A stretch of DNA of 16,112 bases. It comes from Anaerolineae bacterium. GTDB taxonomy: Bacteria > Chloroflexota > Anaerolineae > JAADDB01. The DNA is taken from NCBI GenBank assembly GCA_015486895.1, contig WFQT01000287.1, positions 1 through 16,112 of the forward strand, given 5' to 3'. The number at the start of each line of letters is the position of its first letter. Within the stretch, counting starts at the first letter, position 1. The notes beneath the pieces are model-generated. The model saw only the letters and a program-made list of their open reading frames with translations, did not search any database and was not told the origin of the DNA. This document shows positions 1 through 7,152 of this stretch, piece after piece. Made by a program: the position numbers and the translations under genes.

Positions 1-1
1 A

Positions 2-937
2 GTGGACGGCAAAACGGTGGTCACTTATCGGCAGGCTATTGTGCAGAAAGAGCTGCCCAAAGCGGCCATCATCATCGGCGCCGGTGCCATCGGCGTCGAG
101 TTCGGCTACATCTGGCACCATTACGGCGTGGACGTGACCATCGTGGAGATGCTGCCCAGGGTAGTGCCGCTGGAAGACGAAGAGATCAGCAAAGAGCTGG
201 CCCGCGCTTTCCGAAAACAGAAGATCAAGACGCGCACCAACAGCAAAGTGACGAATCTACAGACCGACGAGAACGGCGCGCGAGTGACCAGTGCCGGGCC
301 GGACGGAACGACAGAAACGTTGACGGCGGGCGAAGTGTTGGTTTCCATCGGGGTACAATCCAACTCGGACGGCATCGGTTTGGATGCGTTAGGCGTTCGA
401 ACAGAACGGGGTTATATCACCATAGACGATCAGATGCGCACTAATGTCCCGGGCATTTACGCGGTGGGGGACGTGACGGGTAAAGTGATGCTGGCTCATG
501 TGGCGCAGGCGCAAGGGATTGTGGCGGCGGAGAACATTGCCGGGGTCAAAACTGTCGTCTTGGATTACGAAATGATGCCCCACGCCACGTACACGCAGCC
601 GCAAATTGCCAGTTTCGGGCTCACCGAAGCGCAGGCGAAAGAACGGGGTTATGAGATCAATGTGGGCAAGTTCCCGTTTCAGGCGAACGGCAAAGCGCTG
701 GGCTTAGGGGACTATCAAGGTTTCGTGAAGATCATCGCCGACAAGCGGTACGGCGAGATCCTGGGCGCGCACATGATCGGCCCGGAGGTGACTGAATTGC
801 TGCCGGAATTGACTCTGGCCAGGAACTGGGAATTGACCGCCAACGAAATTGCCCGCAATGTACACGCACACCCGACCCTTTCCGAGGCGTTGATGGAAGC
901 AGCCCATGCGGTGGAAGGGAAAGCTATTCATATATGA
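2..937 (+). CDS. lpdA: Dihydrolipoyl dehydrogenase (E3), C-terminal 311 residues; 5' end outside window
   Basis: Flavoprotein that reoxidises dihydrolipoamide in 2-oxoacid dehydrogenase or glycine-cleavage complexes, passing electrons to NAD+; cytoplasmic. The frame is open from the first bases, so the FAD-binding N-terminus with the redox CxxxxC pair lies upstream. Visible parts: the NAD-binding GAGAIG motif (visible residues 26-31) followed by V-E; the second FAD-contact motif YAVGDV near residues 152-157; and the C-terminal dimerisation domain with the His-Pro-Thr-Leu-Ser-Glu active-site segment near residues 289-296, typical of E3. The family is usually about 460 residues, so about 150 are missing. 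The stop overlaps the next start by 4 nt (ATGA), so translation is probably coupled. Mercuric-reductase-like paralogues are the main alternative, but the HPTLSE segment and ending favour E3. Confidence 0.88.
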   Translation: MDGKTVVTYRQAIVQKELPKAAIIIGAGAIGVEFGYIWHHYGVDVTIVEMLPRVVPLEDEEISKELARAFRKQKIKTRTNSKVTNLQTDENGARVTSAGPDGTTETLTAGEVLVSIGVQSNSDGIGLDALGVRTERGYITIDDQMRTNVPGIYAVGDVTGKVMLAHVAQAQGIVAAENIAGVKTVVLDYEMMPHATYTQPQIASFGLTEAQAKERGYEINVGKFPFQANGKALGLGDYQGFVKIIADKRYGEILGAHMIGPEVTELLPELTLARNWELTANEIARNVHAHPTLSEALMEAAHAVEGKAIHI

Positions 938-1131
938 AGTTGATCCCGCAGGATTACCATTTGCACAGCCGGTTTTCGCCGGATTCGGAGATGGCGATGG
1001 AGACGGTGTGCCGGCAGGCTGTGGCCATGGGCATCGGCGAGATATGTTTCACCGACCACGTAGATTTTCTGCCGAAGGATGCTGATCCGCAAGTATGTTA
1101 CAGTTGGTATCTTGCCCTTATGTTGGGCTAA
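934..1131 (+). pseudogene. PHP-domain phosphatase (histidinol-phosphatase HisJ-like), N-terminal fragment
   Basis: The first 50 or so residues are a clear PHP metal-binding N-terminus. DYHLHS (His9, His11) gives the first metal ligands, and FTDHVDF (Thr40-Asp41-His42) is the second PHP motif, as in HisJ/HisK-type histidinol phosphatases and related PHP hydrolases. These proteins normally run 250-280 residues. Here similarity fades after about codon 50 (near 1085-1105) and a stop follows at codon 66. The remaining metal-ligand motifs do not appear in any frame downstream. The ATG overlaps the lpdA stop by 4 nt, so the start is secure. The product is unlikely to be active. The break coincides with a drop in G+C, suggesting a recombination or assembly junction rather than a point mutation. 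Confidence 0.75.
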
Positions 1132-1396
1132 TAAATTTTGGAAAATTCTGATTGCCTCAACATCGTTGACACATCTTGATCCTGTTGTACTGGGGATTGA
1201 TTTAAGACTGGAATATATACATTTAGCGTCTGATTTACGGAAAAACATAGAATCGCACAGCCTGGAGTTGAAAAAACAAAATATCTGCACAAAGCTGTGT
1301 CCTTTGAAATAACGGATACGGATACTGGCTCAGTGAAGTTTGGAACTATCACTTCCGCCAGATTTCGGTTAGAAAGACAAAGGTCCTCGCTGATAA
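1107..1396 (+). other. Gene-free, AT-richer stretch downstream of the PHP break
   Basis: About 290 bases with visibly lower G+C than lpdA upstream. Short open frames exist on both strands (a plus-strand one at 1079-1312, a minus-strand one at 1128-1418). None has a ribosome-binding site or a composition I recognise as a real protein. I could not identify the missing part of the PHP gene here. It may be the upstream flank that came with the HAD gene. Confidence 0.5.
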
Positions 1397-2188
1397 ATGC
1401 TCTACAAACTACTTGCACTGGACTTAGATGGCACGCTTGTTGATTTTACTGGACAAATCACACCACTAACCAAATCAGAAGTCCTGCGTGTGGCTATGAA
1501 TGGAACGAAAATTGTCATTGCGACCGGCCGATCCTTCCAAACAGCTTTACCCTTTGTTCGGGAAATTGGTGAGTTAGTACCGATGATTCTATTTCATGGT
1601 GGACTAGTGGTAGATGAAAAGGGCGTTCCCATGCGTAGACTACTCCTCTCTTCCATGATCGTGGAAGAAATATTACAATGGGCGCAAGAATACGATGTAG
1701 GACCCGTTTTATTTTCTGGTCAGGAAATCTATGCGCAAGAACTCCGGCTATCACCTGCACAAAACCGAAACTTTTTTGGCAAAAGGTTGGCCGTAGTTAG
1801 CAACTTGAGCGAGAAGGCAAACAGATTAGTCGATAAAGTGATATTAATTGGATCCGAGGTCGAATGTGACGCAGTCTATCCGCCACTTATGGCCCATTTT
1901 TCCGGTCGGACTGAGGTCACTCGCTCCTGGCGCTACTTCCTGGAAATAACTCCCTTAGGTGCTACAAAGGGGGCCGCTTTAGCTTGGTTCGCGGACCGCT
2001 TAGGCATTCAGCAAAATGAGGTTATGGCGATTGGTGACGCGTCGAATGATCTATCCATGGTCAGCTGGGCTGGAGTTGGTGTGGCCATTGGCGATGGCGT
2101 GCCGGATCTGGTTGCTGCTGCCGATTGCGTTGTCCCATCGGTGGAAGAGAATGGCTTAGCAATTGCTTTGCGTCAGTTTTTTCCATAG
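1397..2188 (+). CDS. Cof-type HAD-IIB family hydrolase (sugar/nucleotide phosphatase)
   Basis: Cytoplasmic Mg2+-dependent phosphatase of the Cof/YbiV type, probably acting on sugar phosphates or related small phosphoesters. All four HAD motifs are present: motif I DLDGT at residues 9-13 (nucleophile Asp9, acid/base Asp11); motif II Thr43 in IVIATGR; motif III Lys191 in GATKGAA; motif IV GDASND at 213-218. The 263-residue length is normal for the family and includes a C2 cap between motifs II and III. The ATG is preceded in frame by two stops at 1391-1396, which fixes the start region. No strong Shine-Dalgarno is visible. Codon use is AT-richer than in neighbouring genes, so it may have a different origin. 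The exact substrate cannot be read from sequence. Confidence 0.9.
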   Translation: MLYKLLALDLDGTLVDFTGQITPLTKSEVLRVAMNGTKIVIATGRSFQTALPFVREIGELVPMILFHGGLVVDEKGVPMRRLLLSSMIVEEILQWAQEYDVGPVLFSGQEIYAQELRLSPAQNRNFFGKRLAVVSNLSEKANRLVDKVILIGSEVECDAVYPPLMAHFSGRTEVTRSWRYFLEITPLGATKGAALAWFADRLGIQQNEVMAIGDASNDLSMVSWAGVGVAIGDGVPDLVAAADCVVPSVEENGLAIALRQFFP

Positions 2189-2623
2189 TACTCATTCTGG
2201 CCAAGTCTCCGACCGCCGTGGTTTGTTTTCCTCGCGAACGCTCAGCGTGCAGCTACCTTTTCCCATTTTTATCCCAAGAAAGACAGGGCAAAGCGCCAAA
2301 AAACCCGTATCTTATCGTAACAAGCATGTTCCAGGGCGTGTCAAAGGCGGATTTTCACCCTTATTTTGTATGTCGTTGGCGTGCCTCGACGCCCGTCGTC
2401 CCCGTTCAGAGAGAAGAAGGGCCGGGAAAGTACTCTTCCCGGCCCTTCTTGCGCGCTCAGTGGGACGATTTCCCCGAAAATAGTCTCTTTTTGCCCCCAA
2501 AGTGGGTTCATGGAGGCAGATCGCGGGTTCGATGCTCCAGGCACAAGTCCGCGCTGTAGTCAGTTGGCCATGCGTTGTGGTCAAGCCGATTTAATCCGGC
2601 CGGCACACACCCTCGCCGGCAAT
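2189..2623. other. Convergent intergenic region
   Basis: 435 bases between the stop of the HAD gene (plus) and the corrected stop of the minus-strand surface-protein gene. Open frames on both strands give low-complexity Arg/Pro/Ser-rich translations without ribosome-binding sites, and I regard them as non-coding. The recognisable element is the perfect hairpin at 2414-2450. A T-loop-like GGGTTCGA near 2527 does not belong to a foldable tRNA. Confidence 0.6.
2414..2450. terminator. Perfect 15-bp hairpin, candidate bidirectional terminator
   Basis: The left arm AAGAAGGGCCGGGAA (2414-2428) is exactly complementary to the right arm TTCCCGGCCCTTCTT (2436-2450), with a 7-nt loop. The GC core is followed by TTCTT in both directions, and the element lies between two convergent genes, as expected of a shared terminator. 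There is no long T run after the stem on either strand, so the termination role is inferred. Confidence 0.6.
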
Positions 2624-3804
2624 TCAGCGAAAGACCATGGGCAGATAGATCTTCATCCTGAGGAAGAGCAGCCCCAACCCGCTCTTGACGATGGTGTTCC
2701 CGCTGACTTTGAGCCGTATTTCCGTGCTGGTGGTGGGGTAGGCGCCCGAGGGGAGTCGAACCGCAAGATGTAGTTTCTGGCGGGCAGGTGGTCGAAACGG
2801 TAGAATCCCGCCGCGTTGGTATTGGTTACCCACGTCCAGGTCAGGACACTTTGCACGCCGGCTTCGCTTTGCGGGTGCAGAGTCAAGCCCGGCACACCCG
2901 GTTCGTCGCCCTGCTGGAAGCCCTCCTTGTTGGTGTCCTCCCACACATACCCCTCGACGACGCTGCTGCCGGTGGTGGCAACGGGCGTTGGTGTCGGGGT
3001 AGGCGTGACCGTGGGTGTGGGCGTCCTGGTCGGTGTGACCGTGGGTGTGGGCGTCCTGGTCGGTGTGGGTGTATGCGTGGGCGTCCGGGTCGGCGTGGCT
3101 GTGGGGGTGGGCGTCCAGGTGGGCGTCGGCGTGGGCGATTGGGGCGGCCCGCTGCTGCCCACGGCCACGGCATAGGCATGACCGGCGTCGATCTGGCCCA
3201 GCGCTTGTGGCTGTGTCGGATCGGAGACATCCAGCAGTTGCAGGCCGGACTTTCCGTCGGCCACCAGCGCCAGCGTGCCGGAAATGGTCACGTCGCGGGC
3301 GATGCCGGGCGTGTCGTAGGCGCCGATCTCGCCCTGAACGGCGCTGGCGGGCACATCACAGGCCACGGAGAGACGGAAAAGCCGCGGGTCATCGGGCCAC
3401 AGGTTCGTGTACCAGGATTCGTCGAAGTATTGCCGTTGATCGATGACGCCGGCGCCGCAGGGCGAGTTGAAGCCATTTTCGATCAGGTTGAAGTCCTGCG
3501 CCGTGACCTCGTAGTGATCGCCGCTGGCGGTGGCGGTGCGGGTGAAACCGACGCGGGGAGCCAGGGTGTCCACCTGTCCCATCCACTGCGTCCGCATCCC
3601 CCGGTGGACATCCTTGTGTCCGGCCGCGTCCATGCCCCGCACATCCAGACGATAGGGGCCTTCCAGTCCGGCGGGAACTTGCGCCGTCCAGGTGGCAAGA
3701 TCGGTTCCCGACCCAGTCACGAGTATCGCATTTTGCCGATGGGGCTGCTCGGTAGCGTCGGGGATGGTGGAAACGAAGGCGGTTTGCACGCCATTTACCC
3801 CCAA
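2624..3804 (-). pseudogene. Secreted surface protein with LVIVD-like segment, Thr-Pro linker and SdrD-like domain; N-truncated and frameshifted
   Basis: Reads leftward from about 3800. Order: an N-terminal portion of unknown fold; one LVIVD-like segment (ARDVTISGTLALVADG then LQLLDVSDPTQP); a long Thr-Pro linker (about 3140-2985); then an SdrD B-like/prealbumin-like domain starting VVEGYVWEDTNKEG. Near 2750-2753 a run of four G (CCCC on the coding strand) appears one base short. Restoring one base joins the frame to a good continuation (SGAYPTTSTEIRLKV) ending IYLPMVFR at 2624. Without correction the frame runs on as unnatural sequence to a stop at 2653-2655. No signal peptide or ribosome-binding site exists. 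The only upstream start is a TTG at 3804, lying on the junction with the plus-strand gene, so the 5' end is missing. Probably extracellular; function unknown. Confidence 0.7.
2985..3140 (-). repeat. Thr-Pro linker repeat with a 30-bp tandem duplication
   Basis: Codes for alternating Thr-Pro with occasional Trp, Ala, Arg, His and Val. Positions 3005-3034 and 3035-3064 are identical 30-base copies (beginning GTGACCGTGGGTGTGG on plus), a recent slippage-type duplication. Such linkers commonly act as flexible, often glycosylated, spacers in bacterial surface proteins. Confidence 0.85.
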
Positions 3805-3871
3805 CCGTGTGACAGATACCTACGGCACCATCGGCGGTGGGGTGAAGAACCAGGCAGGAAATGGAGACACC
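3803..3871 (+). repeat. Direct repeat copy 1 (NRVTDxYGTIGGG module)
   Basis: 23 codons (Asn-Arg-Val-Thr-Asp ... Asn-Gln-Ala-Gly-Asn-Gly) closely match 4169-4237, with mostly silent differences. Copy 1 sits exactly at the 5' breakpoint of the S74 gene. Confidence 0.8.
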
Positions 3872-3892
3872 TACCCGAACAATGCCCTTTAC

Positions 3893-4127
3893 GCTACTGT
3901 GGGCGGCGGTTTCTATAACACTGCTAGCGCTGGTGCGGCTACTGTTGGCGGAGGTGAATTCAACACTACCGGTGCAATGTATGCTACCGTGGGTGGGGGC
4001 AAGGGTAGTACGGCCAGCAGCTTTTACGCCACTGTAGGCGGGGGGTCTTACAACACTATCAGCGGTGACTATGCCACCGTGGGCGGGGGCTATGACAACA
4101 AAGTCACAGCCCCTTACGGCACCATTG
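3893..4127 (+). repeat. 45-bp in-frame tandem repeats (15-residue beta-roll units)
   Basis: The codon pair for Ala-Thr (Gly-Thr in the last unit) opening each [AG]T[VI]xGG unit recurs at 3893, 3938, 3983, 4028, 4073 and 4118, an exact 45-base period. The units diverge in sequence, so this is an old protein-level repeat rather than a fresh DNA duplication. More irregular units continue to about 4800. Confidence 0.85.
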
Positions 4128-4168
4128 CTGGCGGCGGGCGTTCGGATGCGTCAAGGTCTATCACTCGC

Positions 4169-4237
4169 AACCGCGTGACAGACGAGTACGGCACCATCGG
4201 CGGAGGGGGAGACAACCAGGCGGGAAATGGAAACACC
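4169..4237 (+). repeat. Direct repeat copy 2 (NRVTDxYGTIGGG module)
   Basis: Second copy, 366 bases downstream of copy 1 in the same frame, so a duplication or unequal exchange between the copies keeps the frame. It is followed by NTNTADACFATVSGG and then the nonsense codon at 4286. Confidence 0.8.
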
Positions 4238-5375
4238 AATACAGCCGATGCCTGTTTCGCCACTGTGAGCGGAGGTGAGCAGAACTAAGCCAGCGGCCAG
4301 TATGCCGCTGTTGGTGGAGGGCGTCACAACATCGCCAGTGGCGAGCACTCTGTGGTTGTTGGTGGTGATAGCAACATTGCCAGTGGAACGGGTGCGTTCG
4401 TCGGAGGTGGCGGATACTATCCTGGTGCTGTACCAGGAAGCAATGAAGCTCTTGCCTACGCGTCCGTTATCGGCGGCAGCTACAGCAACGTCATTTCCCC
4501 CACAGCCGGGTTTGGAGTCATCGGCGGGGGATGTTCAACAATGTCAGTGGTAAATGGGCTACTGCGAATGGGGGCGTTGACAACATTGCTAGCGGAACGG
4601 CAGCTACGGTTGTAGGCGGCCGTTCCAACACGGCAGGGGGCCCTGGTGCATTCGTAGGTGGAGGAGGGTACGATGGCACTTACATCGGAGGTAACAGGGC
4701 CTTGGGGGTTGCTTCGACCATAGGAGGAGGTTTGGGCAACACCATCACTTCCAGCGGTCGTTATGCCACGATACCCGGCGGTATGAGCAACAGGGCTAAA
4801 GGAGCTTACAGCTTCGCTGCAGGAAAAGGCGCCAAAGCTTTGTATGACGGTTGCTTCGTGTGGGGAGACGCTTCCACTATTTGGCAGAATGTCAGTTGTT
4901 GGGGCCCAAATCGTGTTGTCTTCCGATCCGTGGGTGGATTTTACATTTATACCAGCGTTGATCTTACCACCGGAATGTACCTGCCCGGCGGGGGCGGTTC
5001 ATGGAATTCTCTGAGCGACCTCAATGCTAAGGAGAACGTAGAGCCTGTAAATCCGCTGAAGGTGTTGGACAAACTGGCCCGGATGCCTGTGAACACCTGG
5101 AACTACAAGACTCAGGACGCCTCTATCCGCCACATGGGCCCCATGGCGCAGGATTTCTATGCCGCTTTCGGCCTGGGGGAGGGCGATACCCACATAGGCA
5201 CGCTAGATGCGGAAGGGGTCTCGATGGCGGTCATCAAAGGGCTGTACATGCAGAACCAGGATCAGGCCAGGCGCATTGCTGAACTCGAATCGCAAAACGC
5301 CGAGCTGATGTTCAGGCTCCAGGCGATAGAAGTGCAGATCGAGGAACTGAAAACGCAGTGTGAAAGGAGCGGGAA

Positions 5376-5669
5376 ATGATGAGACAAAATGCTATGCGAC
5401 TGATCATCGTCGTGCCCCTGCTCCTGTCGGCATCCGTCGCGCTGGCGCAGTCCGGCGGCAGCTACCATCTCTCGTGGTGGACTGTGGACAGCGGCGGGGG
5501 CACCAGCAGTGGCGGCCATTACGCGCTGAGCGGCACCGTCGGACAGCCGGATGCGGGCGCACTCAGCAGTGGGAATTACACGTTGGCAGGTGGTTTCTGG
5601 GCCGGTGCGACGGGACAAGTGCGCCATCTCCTATACCTGCCTCTGGTCTACCGTTCCCCGCTGGATTAG
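5376..5669 (+). CDS. Small secreted protein, GGxYxLxGTxGQPDA type, with YLPLV C-terminus
   Basis: 97 residues. Signal peptide: basic N-region, hydrophobic core 9-23, probable cleavage after Ala24 (ALA|QSGG). The mature part has two similar motifs, GGHYALSGTVGQPDAG and SGNYTLAGGFW, and ends LLYLPLVYRSPLD. The ATG at 5376 overlaps the S74-gene stop by 4 nt and has AAAGGAG 6 nt upstream, so the two were one transcription unit. It is clearly paralogous to the minus-strand gene at 8935-9225. This kind of protein recurs in Chloroflexota as far as I recall, but its function is unknown to me. Probably exported; it may be a small beta-rich surface or wall protein. Confidence 0.85.
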   Translation: MMRQNAMRLIIVVPLLLSASVALAQSGGSYHLSWWTVDSGGGTSSGGHYALSGTVGQPDAGALSSGNYTLAGGFWAGATGQVRHLLYLPLVYRSPLD

Positions 5670-5709
5670 AATAGATCATCATCGGTTCAGGGTTGCCACG
5701 AGAAACGAA

Positions 5710-5742
5710 CGGGAGACAGTGGTTTTGCAACACTGCCTCCCG
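5710..5742. terminator. Hairpin between convergent genes, candidate terminator
   Basis: CGGGAGACAGTG (5710-5721) pairs with CACTGCCTCCCG (5731-5742) with one mismatch and a 9-nt loop. It lies between the convergent stops at 5669 and 5771. On the minus strand it is followed by the moderately T-rich TTCGTTTCTC, so it would serve the minus-strand genes best. Confidence 0.55.
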
Positions 5743-5770
5743 CCCTTCGGCGGTGCGTTTCTCTGCCCAA

Positions 5771-7132
5771 CTACTTGACGACCAGGGGAACGTAACACCT
5801 CGGTTGCGATGGTGCTGTTCTCAGCGCTCCCCACGCCGCGCCGCTGATGTTGCTGCCGGTAAGCAACGCCACAGCGCCGACCGGGTCCAGGCTGCCGTCC
5901 GGTTTGACCGGTACCTTGGCCAAAGTGCCATTGGCGGTGTCGTTCAACCAGAACGAATAGAGCAGCCACTGCCCGTCCGGGCTCCAGACGTGCAAGTCAA
6001 CGTTGTAGAAAGTGTAGTGCGAGTCCTGGAAATAGATCGAGCCCAAGATGCGACCACTGGTGCTGTCGAAGACGACCAGGTAGGTGTACCAGTTGTAACA
6101 AGCCTTGACGGCCAATTTGCTCTCGTCCGGCGACCAGAACAAGTCGCCGACGCCGCACCAGCCTGCATCCGCGGTCATGTCCACCCATAGCCGCAACCCA
6201 TGCCCGTCTTTGTCGGCCAAATAGATGCCCCGGTGGTCACTGTCGCCGGCTCCACAGCCGGTCTCGTAGTTGGCAATGGCTAATCGCCCCGTGTTAGGCG
6301 CCACGTCGAAGCCATCGACGTTGGGCAGATTGGGACAAGACCCGCCGCTGCCTTCATAGACTTTCACCGGCGCCGCGAAGCCGGCCGTCGTCCACTGGAT
6401 AGTGTAAGGCCAGAGGATGTGGTAAATGCGCTGTCCAAAAGGCACAGGGCGCGAGAACTCCATGCGCACATTGTTGTTGGGCGTCAGCGCCACACTGGTG
6501 GTCGTTCCGGCTACCACGGAAATGGCCTGGGCATCGAACACATCCTCGCCCGCTGAGCGGTAGGCCACAATCCAGCGGGTGCCGGTGGGCACATTGTCGA
6601 AACGAAATCGGCCGTCTGCACCGGAATAAACCATGTCCTTGCCTTCCAGGAACACCGGCCGGCCGCTCCAGGGCGATCCCAGGCTATTGAGCACAGTGCC
6701 GGTTACCGTGCCACAGGGACAGGACTGGTTCCACTTTCCGGAATTGGGCCCGGGCGTGATCTGATCATACCCGCTGCCATCGGCGGGAATGCGGAAGAGA
6801 TTGCGGCTGGCCGGAGTGAAAAGATAGGCGTTATCGGAGGCAAAGTAGATGCCGTTGCCGCCGGGTCCAACACGCACATCCCAGATGCCACCTCTGTGGT
6901 CTTCGGGATGATTATGGAAGTCGAAAAGCCGTGTTTGGCCGCTACCGTCGGGATTCAGGCTGTAGAGCGTGGCGTCGGGCAGCGCGCCGCCCGCATTGAT
7001 GGCGACGAAGATCTTTCCCGTGCCGGACGCGTCTGCGAATGCCAACTTGCCCGCCGAGCCGGGTTGAATTCCCAACAGCGCCACAGCGAGCAGACAAAAA
7101 GCGAGAACGATCCAACGGCCAGTCGGTTTCAT
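5771..7132 (-). CDS. Secreted TolB/WD40-like beta-propeller protein with an inserted carboxypeptidase-regulatory-like domain
   Basis: 453 residues from the ATG at 7132, chosen because AGAGGA lies about 6 nt upstream; a start at 7162 would overlap the upstream gene. Signal peptide with probable cleavage after residue 27 (GSA|GK). Residues about 35-135 are propeller-like (LYSLNPDGSGQTRLF, LFRIPADGSGYDQIT). About 140-205 form a CarboxypepD_reg-like beta sandwich (VTGTVLNSLGSPWSGRPVFL ... GADGRFRFDNVPTG). About 215-440 return to propeller blades (FWSPDESKLAVKA, VWSPDGQWLLYSFW). It ends RCYVPLVVK. Such proteins usually bind partners or glycans outside the cell. No catalytic residues are apparent. 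It is 20 nt downstream of the beta-helix gene and probably cotranscribed. Confidence 0.85.
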   Translation of the reverse strand: MKPTGRWIVLAFCLLAVALLGIQPGSAGKLAFADASGTGKIFVAINAGGALPDATLYSLNPDGSGQTRLFDFHNHPEDHRGGIWDVRVGPGGNGIYFASDNAYLFTPASRNLFRIPADGSGYDQITPGPNSGKWNQSCPCGTVTGTVLNSLGSPWSGRPVFLEGKDMVYSGADGRFRFDNVPTGTRWIVAYRSAGEDVFDAQAISVVAGTTTSVALTPNNNVRMEFSRPVPFGQRIYHILWPYTIQWTTAGFAAPVKVYEGSGGSCPNLPNVDGFDVAPNTGRLAIANYETGCGAGDSDHRGIYLADKDGHGLRLWVDMTADAGWCGVGDLFWSPDESKLAVKACYNWYTYLVVFDSTSGRILGSIYFQDSHYTFYNVDLHVWSPDGQWLLYSFWLNDTANGTLAKVPVKPDGSLDPVGAVALLTGSNISGAAWGALRTAPSQPRCYVPLVVK

Positions 7133-7152
7133 CGTGTTCCTCTCAAGCCGGT

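Larger units (their letters stand above)
3803..5379 (+). pseudogene. Trimeric beta-roll (YadA-head-like) protein with C-terminal peptidase S74 chaperone domain; N-truncated, nonsense and frameshift
   Basis: The coding frame starts abruptly at Asn-Arg-Val-Thr-Asp (3803) without a start codon or signal peptide. It encodes 15-residue repeats of the YATVGGGxxNTASG type, then a C-terminal S74 intramolecular chaperone domain. That domain begins SDLNAKENV (5015-5041; Ser and Lys are the expected autocleavage dyad) and continues through MGPMAQDFYAAFG to a coiled-coil tail (IAELESQNAELMFRLQAIE). S74 domains are known to trimerise fibre proteins and cleave themselves off. Two lesions are seen: an in-frame TAA at 4286-4288, with the reading frame continuing cleanly behind it, and a one-base loss in the G run 4526-4530, after which the frame resumes at ATG 4531. 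An internal product from 4531 (282 residues) with the intact S74 domain is conceivable. The missing N-terminus was probably an FTYQGRL-type module like that in the gene at 7153-8616 (inference). Confidence 0.75.

Noticed and set aside
1079..1312. 77-codon frame after the PHP break as a small gene
   Set aside because: No ribosome-binding site and no recognisable motif; it partly overlaps the PHP frame. Kept as part of the gene-free stretch.
2505..2560. tRNA-like GGGTTCGA T-loop sequence
   Set aside because: The flanking bases do not form a T-stem, and no acceptor or anticodon arms can be folded around it.
3692..3802. Upstream ATG (3692) as start of the S74 protein
   Set aside because: These codons are antisense to the minus-strand protein, carry no signal peptide and do not resemble an N-terminal module.
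2788..3918. Long plus-strand open frame of 376 codons
   Set aside because: It is antisense to the surface-protein gene; the Arg/Gly-rich translation reflects the Thr-Pro linker read backwards.
3893..4800. Regular repeats considered as a CRISPR or satellite array
   Set aside because: The 45-bp period is in frame, diverged at the DNA level and conserved as protein, so it is a coding beta-roll.
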